DNA of 64,000 nucleotides from Nymphaea colorata. Its lineage: Eukaryota > Streptophyta > Magnoliopsida > Nymphaeales > Nymphaeaceae. Below the pieces are notes generated by a model. It was given only the letters and a program-made list of their open reading frames with translations, was not told the DNA's origin and ran no database searches. Positions 55,226 to 64,000 of this stretch are shown here, piece by piece (positions within the stretch are counted from its first letter, which is position 1; each line of letters starts with the position of its first letter). Location: contig NC_045144.1 in assembly GCF_008831285.2 (NCBI RefSeq), forward strand, positions 8,781,886-8,845,885. Reading direction: 5' to 3'. A program made the translations under genes and the position numbers.

Positions 55226-55371
55226 CAGATAAGTTTGGTTTTGGGGTGGTGTGAACAGGATCGGTTTAATTTGTACAGTAGGCTTCTGGAATCTTTGGTT
55301 TAGGTTTGTATCTTTGAAACTTGGTTTGAATATTTGGCTTTGGTCCATGAGACTACTTACTACTGCTTGTC
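55226..55371 (-). other. Rearranged viral scraps at the right border
   Basis: 55,226-55,335 matches the start region of the 3' ORF (about 49,920-50,030). It is followed by a piece with GGCTTTGGT (compare 50,054), then CCATGAGACTACTTACT (compare 48,668), then ACTGCTTGTC (compare 48,644). Short shared words at the joints suggest end joining of small viral pieces. Non-viral DNA begins at about 55,372. Confidence 0.75.
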
Positions 55372-55571
55372 AAAACACTGAACACAAAAAGAACTTCCAA
55401 ATTTCGCCCTTGTTCCTGTTCAATAACAACAGTTGTTAAAGCTCACAAAAAAAACCGAATAAAAGCAGCAGCTCACAGAGCAAGGTAAAACAACGAGAGA
55501 GAAAGAAAGAAAAGGAGAGTGAAACGGACAAGGAAACAACGTTTTGAAATTGTATAGCACTTTTGTTCCTT

Positions 55572-55666
55572 CTCCTGCGTTTAATCTTCTGCTCCGCTTC
55601 TCTTTGTGTTGCTCAGCAAAAGGAGATGAGCAACACAGAGAAGAAGCCGAGCAAAAGATTAGAAGC
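55572..55666. repeat. Imperfect inverted repeat, about 36-bp arms
   Basis: The left arm, with GCTCCGCTTCTCTTTGTGTT and GCTCA, pairs with the right arm TGAGCAACACAGAGAAGAAG and its continuation, leaving a loop of about 10 bases. A transcript could form a hairpin. Confidence 0.7.
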
Positions 55667-55726
55667 CACAATGACCACCTTCGTTATGTGCCGCTCTCAG
55701 TGCTTATATGCTTATATATATATATA

Positions 55727-55831
55727 AAACTGGAGGTGCTGCAACGATAGGAAGCCCAGATCCCAAGCGTCCGATGTTCTGTGGTCTCTAAACAAAGCCA
55801 TTCGGGCTTCCTATCGTTGCAGCACCTCCAG

Positions 55832-55835
<4 letters not shown>
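55727..55835. repeat. Perfect 31-bp inverted repeat flanked by TA tracts
   Basis: The arms 55,727-55,757 (AAACTGGAGGTGCTGCAACG and 11 more bases) and 55,805-55,835 are exact inverses. The loop is 47 bases, and TA tracts on both sides can extend the stem. Confidence 0.9.
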
Positions 55836-55867
<32 letters not shown>

Positions 55868-56584
55868 CTAGGAAGCCCGGATCCCAAGCGTCCGATGTTC
55901 TATTTTTTCTCTTTCTTTGCTCATTTTCATATTTCTTCTCATTCATTGTCAATAACAATGTACTGACAATGCAATGCATAATGACCCTTGGGATGTCGAG
56001 GACTCGGTGACAAGAAATGTCGCCATCTCAAGTTTTCAACAAAGAGTCACCTATACACTTTTTTCTTTTCTTTTCTTTGTTTGTCCATTTTCATATTTGT
56101 TCTCATTCATTGAGACAAATCATAATGACCCTTGGGATGCCAGGACTCAGTGCCAAAGATGTCGCCGGATGCGAGGACTCACTGCCAAGATGTTGCCATC
56201 TCAAGTTTTCAATAAAGAGTCCTATACTGTTTTTCTTTTCTTTTCTTTGTTTGCCCATTTTCATATTTATTCTCATTCAGCTATGCAATGATACAAATTG
56301 TGTAATGTTATGTAAGAATAGGTGGGGCATCAGATGTAATTCAAAAAAAAATTTGCACCCCTCACATGAGAGAGGAGAGGCCAACGTCAGGGTCTCAATC
56401 ATTTCATTTGGAGCATTCGATTGAGGAGGAGGAAAGACGATGGCGTTAATGGAAGGCTGGGGGGCAGGTTCGAGGGTGGCAGCGCCCAGAACGATGATGG
56501 GTCCTTGTTTCTAATAAAACAGTAATATTTTGAGCCATAATGATACAGCGATAGGAAGCCCGGATCCCAAGCGTCCGACGTTCT
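55749..56584. repeat. Dispersed 33-bp unit, three copies
   Basis: AGGAAGCCC, then R, then ATCCCAAGCGTCCGA occurs at about 55,749, 55,870 and 56,553, each followed by YGTTCT. The first copy spans the arm and loop of the inverted repeat. Confidence 0.75.
55912..56292. repeat. Tandem duplication, about 160-bp unit, two and a half copies
   Basis: Units begin TCTTTG with CATTTTCATATTT and contain ATAATGACCCTTGGGATG and CCATCTCAAGTTTTCAA. They start near 55,914, 56,072 and 56,241; the last is partial. A shorter duplicate with GACCACCATAA lies at 56,580-56,725. Confidence 0.75.
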
Positions 56585-59500
56585 GCGCCCTCTCCATTCC
56601 ATTAATGACCACCATAACCATCACCTCACCTGACAATGCATAATCTTTTGAAGCCACAAATGGTACAGCGATACGTTCTGCGCCCTCTCCATTCCACTAA
56701 TGACCACCATAATCATCAAATGCATAATGACCCTTCCGCTTTGTACATGCCACAGGAATCTTTTAAATTTTCAAATATGCTACTGAATGATAATGTGAGG
56801 ACTCTGTGCCATCCTGCGTTCAACATTAGCCACAACGCAGACTTTGACGGAAAAGGGTCTTCTTTTCTCTATGGACCAAATCAAGATTCTTGCAGTGGCT
56901 TTTAAAATGAATTTGAATCGCCTTGAATCGGGTCCGGTGGTTTTAAGAATGACTAGGATCAGGTTGACCAATCAAAACTAACAACAGAGCATGAAGTTTC
57001 ATTTTGCATTTTGCTTCAGATCTTAGAGCCTCAGATCATCGTGGATCTGAGATGCGTTGTAGTTGAACACAACATTCATCCAACTTGATAAAATGAAACT
57101 TACTTTTGATGGTAATTACCCTTACGCAGGTGAAAAATATCAAAACTTATATAGCGCCCAAGACTTTGTGATCAAAATCAAATGTCGTCCTTTGTAAAAC
57201 TTATTCAAATTATATATATATATTTATTGACATCAACATAAAATCATGTCGCAAAGTACATAGAAAATGTGTGAACTAAAACTAGAGAACGAAAATGTTG
57301 CTTTCAATGTTTTCTTCTTTTTTTAATATCAATTGTTGATAGAAAAAAGATAATGGTTGAAATTGTTTTTTATCTATCAAACATCATTGATTTCTTATAT
57401 ATATCTATATTGAAACCTACCGGCTAACTTTACTGCGGATGATTTTAAAAACAAAAATCATTGCTAAATACTTTAAAAATGGTGACAAGTAAATTATGTG
57501 GCTAATGCACCGTTTCTGACTGTTTTTTATGACAGAAAATAATGAAACTTCACCGGGGTGAATTAAAGGAAGCGTCCTCTCTCTCTCTCTCTTTCATAAG
57601 TATATTTTCAGACAAAAGTAGTGCTTTCGGATGGTTATAGGACTGGTATATTGCTCCAACGTAAAATGTACATACAATTAGCAATATATTTACTATTATA
57701 ATGTAATATATATTGTATAATATTACACTGAAAATTTGATAGAACATATGTGTTCATATATAAGTACATGTTTGATTTACAAGTATATTTATGTAAGTAC
57801 TCATTTTAGGCAACTCTGTTAAGCCCAATGGCTTAGCTTGAGTCATTACAAACTTGTTTATTTTTGTGACTAAGCTTAGGTCACTGAACATTACTGATTA
57901 ACATAAAAGGTGTGAATGCTCACACCATTCAAACCAGCGATAGCGATTGACTTTCTAAGCCTAAGCTGGTTGAGGACACCCCTTAGAACAAGGATCCCAA
58001 ATTCGGGAAGTCATGATTTGGATTCAATTTTTTATTAATTTAGATGAAAAAAGAAATAAAAAAAGAAATTATACGATATTTGAATCCAAAATCCAAATTT
58101 ATAATCTGATTCACTCGGAATCCCATGTTTAGATTAACATCCAAATCCAACTGTTAAACCGAATGCAAACGATATTATAAGCATTGAATATATGATATTT
58201 ATGTTTAAAAATATATCTTATTTGAATCTCTTTTAACACATACTTAAATCCGAATCCAATCGGTGTTATTTCTTACATCCCAATTCAATTTTAATGTTTA
58301 ATTTTTTTTCATATCTAAATTTTTTATGGAATTCAATCCAATATTAGACCTAAATCAGATCCATCCACATCCTTTGGTTTCGCTGTCCCAAACTTTCAAA
58401 GCTCACTTAAAAACCTGAATTGTGGAGGCTAATTGAGTCATTCCAGCAGTCAAAGATCTTGTCAGGCTGAATATCGAAAAAAAATGACAAATCTGTCCCT
58501 CTACCGTATACCGCATGGATATGATCCCCATACCATTTCCCTCGAGCCGCTCGAGGACATTCTCGTCATTACGTGAACCAGCAAAGGGTAGATCTGACTG
58601 CAGAAACCCATTAACTTCCACGAGGCCAAACTTTCATACGTGGGGGAAACTTTTACGAAAAACGCATAAAAAGGAAAGTCTGTTCCCAGTCTTTCCAATG
58701 CCATGGTCTAATAAACAATTATTTTTTGGAAGATTATTTACTTTTTCAGTTTTGCTTGTTTCTACCTTATACAAGGAAGGATGCCCATGAAATTATGGCT
58801 ACTCATATGTTAAGGCACCTAATGCAATAAGTTACATGTTTGGCCTTAACATAGAATTATGTGTTATGTGTTAGAGGTAGAAATGATTGAAATACAAAAG
58901 ATATGTTTTTCAAAATAGATAAAATTTTTTTAAGAGACTAAAGCATCTTTTTCAAAGCCAGAAAAACCAATCAAATTGAAAGGAATGAAGTTTTTTTTTT
59001 TTTGAAAAAATTTGGATACAATTGTTAACAATTACTCAAGTTTTCTCAAAGAATGCGAGATCTTTGATGAGATTATGATAAAAAAAAAAGCTGGCTTATA
59101 TATTGGGAAGTAGAAGTTATTGAAATACAAAAAGCCAACTACTTTAGAAAATAGTAAATTTATCTTTTTCAAAACCAGAAAAATCACTCAATTTGAAGAA
59201 ATGAAGATACATTTTTTTTTTCAAACAGTTTGGTTACAATTTTTAACAATGACAAAGCTTCAGTCGTGAAGTTTTGGAGAACAGATTATTACCGCCCCCC
59301 GCTTGTTGGAAATTTCAAGTTGGGGATGGAAGCTAGGGTTTTTCCTGGACTGCGTTTGATTCCTTTCTTTCTTTGTTGCGGAGATCAATCAATGGTAGCG
59401 CATTGTCAACTTCAAGTCATAACCAAAAGCGAGAGGAATCCAATTATAGCAAAGGCACCTTCAAAGCCAAAGTCTTGAAACATGAAAGTGGCAAACCTAC

Positions 59501-62500
59501 CAACAAGGCTCAATCAATGCACTAATTGATTTGAATTTTGCAGGCCAGATGGAACTTGCCGGAGTGAGGAACAAACGCTCCAGTCCCCTCATCTCCAGTC
59601 TTCTTCTGTTTGTTTGTTCACGGTTGTGGAAAGCAGCAGCCAGCTATTGAAATGAATACCACCACCACCCCACGTCATTTTCCTGCTTCCCTTTCCCACT
59701 CTACAAATATTAACTCTACCCGTCTTTTACTACTCCGGGCAATCCCTCTGCTGCCCCCGTTTTCACCATAAGATATTGGGTTTGATGCTTTTTCTTTTTC
59801 CCCTTCTGTCGTCTGAGTTGGGACGATTGATTAGTGCAGGGAGTCTTGGCCCAACCCTGGTTGGGCAAGAAGCCTGATGCAAGTAAAGGAGACGGCCAGT
59901 AATATGGACAGGTCCAAGCTGCATTAGCGGAGAGAGAGGGGCTGATCGTTTTTAGTGATAATGGAGAATATTTTAACGCATGAGGTTGTTGACAGGAGGG
60001 GCTGATTGTTTTTAGTTTATTTGTTCGGCGACACATCTATTCTTGGGTTTTAGAATTATTTTTAGTCCGATTTTCTAATTTTCCATTCTCTTAAGTTTTG
60101 ACATTTCGATCCGACTTTTTTTTTTTTTTTTTTTTAATCCAAATAGATTTGGATCCAAATCTAAATTTGCTGTGAAATGGAAGCTTTCATAGTTTTAATT
60201 AAACTTGGATCTAGATACAAATCGATATCAGTATTATTTTAATTGTTGTAAATTGATTTTCAAGAATGGGTCCGATTGTTTTAAAAACATATCTATATAT
60301 TTAGTCACTGTCAATGGATTTCAACTTTGGGTTCAATTTGTTCAAAAGTTTATATATTGAGGTTGTGTTATCTGGATTCAGATTCAACTTGCTTTAAAAT
60401 AGACATCTTGGGCCTTATAAATGGATTTGGAGACGGGTACACGTGTTTGTGGACATGTGACTCATAAATTGATTTGATGGTTATCAAATCTCTACCACGT
60501 GATTTATTCTAAGCATGTTATATTTGATATTGATACATGCCGAGCCCATGTTGTGAATGCATCATATGAGCAAAATAGTATATGCATGGAAAGTATGTTA
60601 ATTTGTATGAATGAAATATGAATGGTCATAAGGTTTAATGTATAATTTGGCCTAACAATACATGATCCGAACTGCCCACGCAGAGCAGGGTGGCACGATC
60701 TTTGGCAACATGAGTAATGTGCAGGGGTTGCCCTGGGCAGGCCAGTGCTATGCCATCCATGATTTTTTTTTCCCCTGCAAATCTGCATGTGTTTCGAGCA
60801 CGTTCATTATGGCGTCATTCATCATATCCATGTGTATATTAAAAGTTGAACCATGCATTGTTTCTAGCAGACCATTAAAATATTACCGCCTTTAATTCTT
60901 CCCATTTTCAACAGCCTCTAAAGCTCCAAAATCCAGCATTGGACATCATGACATAAGCAATAATCTTTTGCATTCCAAGGATAAGAATATATACGAACAA
61001 GGTGACTTGAAGTTTGAAAGCATGACCAATTATCTACTAGTTGGGCTCCAAACACCCCCCAAGGCTTTCATACTAGCATTGGACAAGATAATTGACACAC
61101 CAAGAATAATTTTCTGCATTACATGGATAAGAATATGCCCTCTCCACATGTAAACACAATAACTAACATGTAAAAAAGAAGAATAAAAGAATTTCTCTCT
61201 CCATAAAATAGAATAACCTGTAAAAACTATGTTGTTGTTTCATGTCAAAATAGAATGCTAGAGAAGGAATATAAAATAGAAGCCGCTTTCAAAATTGACT
61301 GCCAATTTCTACTTGGAACAAAAACCCGTCTACTTGTGCGTTCAGAATTAATGTATAAAAGAAAGTAAAGGCCCTAGTATCATAAAAAATTAAAATAAAT
61401 ACCCCAAGTTAAACCTAATGAGTTTTACATTTTCATTTGTAATATGTGATTTTAATAAATGAGCAATAGTCTAAATTCTTATATTTGAATGAGTTAAATT
61501 ATTCATGTCAAAAATTAAATAATTGAGTAATTAATAAACAAATGACCTTGTTAATTACAAAATATAAAATTTATAATTGGACTACACTGAGTCAAACGAG
61601 TTTTGGCTGAGTCAAACCAAGTTTTAACTGAGTCATGGCCGAGTCATGACTCTTTCATGCTAAATTTCAACAAAAATTAAGTCCCTTGTCTGACTCAAAC
61701 CGAGTCAATTGACTTAGTAAGGTTTTAAGCACTGGTCGGAACCACATGATACATGCATTGTCAATCAGTTCCCTCTAGCCTGTCTTTTGTGGTGTTCATT
61801 GCATCTTGTTGTCGTTTCGTCAAGCATTTGTGTTTCATTGTTCTTCATGTCATAATCTTTTAGGTCTACAGTTGAAAATTTCAATGGGAAAATTGCTATA
61901 TAATGGAAATTATGATTTTTATATCGACATTGTTGATGTTAGTTTGAAGGAATGAACATGATTATGTTATCACGTTGGGTTATTATGGATTGCATATTGT
62001 CATAGTTATAAATGACGGTATTTTTCAATAAATCAAATTTTTGTTTATATTTTCTAATTTTATCTCATTTATTTTGTTTAGTAAATTTTAAGATTTTTTA
62101 AAAATTACCTTATTTTTCTCTTGTTTAAGCTTGCCCAATTATATTCGAGAAAATCCTCATTGTTTAAAATGTAAAAATAATATTTGTGACTTTCCTTATT
62201 ACTAGTTCTGCAACAAGCGTGAAGGGCCAAGCTAAACAAGTAAGTTTAACATGCGAAGATTGTATTGTTGCATGGAGTATGATAATTACCCTGATCAAGA
62301 GAAGTTTGTGACGTAGCATTGATAATTTGCTTGTTGAAATCTAGAAAGCCATCTATTCTTTTTTATTGTTATTGCTCCAATTGGGTTTTAACTTTTATAT
62401 GTCTACAATCACTTAATTACTTTATTTTTTTTCTTCAATGAATGTCATTGTTGAAAAAAACGACCACAACTCATAAATAGGCACTTGTATCCAGTACACA

Positions 62501-63189
62501 AGTAAAATAAATACTTCTTCCATCTGAGCTCTAAAAATAATATATATACATATATATATTGACGCACAATAATGAAAAAGAAATGAAATGATAATCTCAA
62601 GCAAAATAAGAGAGGCGCCATTTTTAACATGAAAAACTTTCTCAAAATGAAAGGTAAAAACCATGGAGTTGAGAGCAACCAAACAACAAATCCATTATGT
62701 AATATGAAAGCAGCTACAATAGGGCAATATATAATACCTACAGTTCAAAAGCCTAAGAATAATGAAAATAAAGAAACAATGAAACAAATGACCAGAAAGA
62801 GTGAAAGAATATCACCTAATTAAGAGTGATGACCTATCCACAACAAAAAGTCATCTTCCTCTTGCTCTAATCTTTACTAAACAAAGAAAAAGAAATAGAA
62901 GAAAAACTCAAACAATATGGAATCATTTCCATTCTCAATCTCTTTTTAATCTCTCTAATGGCTTCCAAAAAGAGTGGAGAACAAGAACTCTCTCTCTTTC
63001 TCTTTCTCTCCTCAAGAACTGCACCCAAAAAATAAAAAGAAACCCCAAATCACACCACATACAAAAAAATAGGCTCATTATTTTCTTTAAGTCTTTATTT
63101 GGAACTTCCACCAAATTTCTTGAAGTTGCTTCGTTTCAATTCTTCATGTATGAGTAAACTTTCTTCCTCTTTTCCTTTTTGATCTGGAT

Positions 63190-64000
63190 CATTCACATGA
63201 AGAGGATCCAACCTAACACATCTCGTGCTCACCTAATGTGTGAAGGATCTTGCCAAACTGGTGATGGTGCCACACACTTTAACACATCATATATCGAAGG
63301 AAACCTTGCATCAATGTGTTTTGATCTTAAAAGGTAGAATTCTTGCCAAAATGAATCATACTTTAATTGTCACAAAACAAAAGATATTTGTTTTAAGTAA
63401 AGTCAAGTTCCTACAAAAATGTTTTCATCTGTAACAACTCTTTAATAGCATCTATCACTGCACTAAACCATGCCTCTATTTTAGAAAGTGTCATACACTT
63501 TTAAAGTTTAAACGGGCATGACATTGCACCATCTGATGAAGTAATTAAGTAACCAGATGTGAACTTTTTAGAATCAACATCACCTGCCATACTTGAATAT
63601 GTGTGACCTACTAAAGTAGGTTTTTGTTCACCAAAATAAAAACACATGTTGCTAGTGTCTCCAAGATATCTCAAAATTTATTTCACAACATTCAATGCTC
63701 TTTACCAAGATTTGAGAGAAACCTACTTACAACTCTGAATGCATGAACAATATCTAACTTTATACACACCATAACATACATTAAATTAACAACAACTGAA
63801 GCATATGGACTTTATACATGTCCTCTTTCTCTTCAACTATAAAAATTCTCTACTTCATACTCAACCTAAACTGTGCTCCAAATGAAGTACTTACTGCTAT
63901 ATTGAATTTTTTAGGTACCATTTATATGCACTTTTCTTGTGATAGCTATAATTTCTTTACTTTTCTATCACGAACGATCTTCATACCCAACATTTGATTT
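63190..64000 (-). pseudogene. Ty1/copia Pol fragment: end of RT and RNase H, runs off the window
   Basis: On the minus strand, from 64,000: LGMKIVRDRKVKKL, the end of copia reverse transcriptase, then RYLGDTSNMC, SSMAGDVDSKKFTSGYLITS and SDGAMSC, typical copia RNase H. Next come LSKIEAWFSAVIDAIKELL and FCDN...IHFGKN (about 63,330-63,480). Many stops and at least one shift show old decay. The left end of the element, including any LTR, is not visible. Confidence 0.85.

Larger units (their letters stand above)
55372..63189. other. Intergenic, with foldbacks and local repeats
   Basis: No convincing gene. Short frames found here match no family I know. It holds the foldbacks at 55,580-55,835 and the tandem duplication at 55,912-56,292. 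A CT microsatellite lies at about 57,576-57,592. Decayed AATCCAA-type repeats are at 58,000-58,350 and 60,120-60,250, and GAGTCA-type words at 61,590-61,720. Confidence 0.45.

Noticed and set aside
62422-63157. Frames of 60-120 codons near the right end
   Set aside because: AT-rich, low complexity, no domain; 63,240-63,434 plus is antisense of the copia RNase H.

Overview
The window is nuclear DNA of a flowering plant: AT-rich and gene-poor, packed with nested plant-type transposons (Ty3/gypsy chromoviruses, PIF/Harbinger, hAT, Ty1/copia), a decayed plastid-derived tRNA-Asn segment, and endogenous caulimovirid (plant pararetrovirus) DNA. The species cannot be named from the sequence. I find no convincing host protein-coding gene; nearly every long reading frame belongs to a mobile or viral element, and all carry stops or frameshifts.

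Layout. 1-3,456: non-coding, with a plastid-derived (NUPT) segment at about 1,391-1,706. 3,460-17,890: a PIF/Harbinger DNA transposon (TTA target duplication, matching termini) with a degenerate transposase (15,852-16,995) and a second small gene encoding a caulimovirus-VI/RNase H1-N-type (viroplasmin) domain. A 10,974-bp Tekay/Del-type gypsy element (3,499-14,472, 3.0-kb LTRs, TSD GAGGG) has inserted just inside its left terminus. 18,876-19,200 and 29,649-30,020: two short hAT-type MITEs. 24,067-29,535: a second, smaller, dead chromovirus (LTRs 382 and 414 bp, TSD CTCAT). 32,537-36,902: a 4.4-kb hAT transposon (TSD ATTTTAGG) with a minus-strand transposase pseudogene; its termini match the two MITEs, so it looks like their master family. 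A roughly 400-bp host block is duplicated at 31,178-31,580 and 38,781-39,177.

39,177-55,371 is the most interesting part: two near-complete copies of one endogenous pararetrovirus in opposite orientation, joined by small viral fragments. The minus-oriented copy (46,881-55,225) is a whole circular genome of about 8.2 kb, opened inside the coat-protein gene with a 121-bp terminal redundancy. Combining both copies gives the sense order: TATA promoter with 43-bp CGTCA-containing repeats, tRNA-iMet primer site, small coiled-coil ORF, coat protein with zinc knuckle, movement protein carrying an extra retropepsin-like domain, three or four tiny ORFs, protease-RT-RNase H, internal TATA and splice-acceptor-like site, and a 3'-proximal ORF in the transactivator/P4 position. 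Several neighbouring ORFs overlap by their start and stop codons, which suggests a polycistronic RNA read by reinitiation or leaky scanning. This does not match a caulimovirid genus I know exactly and may be an undescribed lineage. Both copies are broken by stops and frameshifts.

55,372-63,189 is non-coding, with foldbacks and local tandem repeats. The right edge (about 63,190-64,000) holds an antisense Ty1/copia RT-RNase H fragment that runs off the window.
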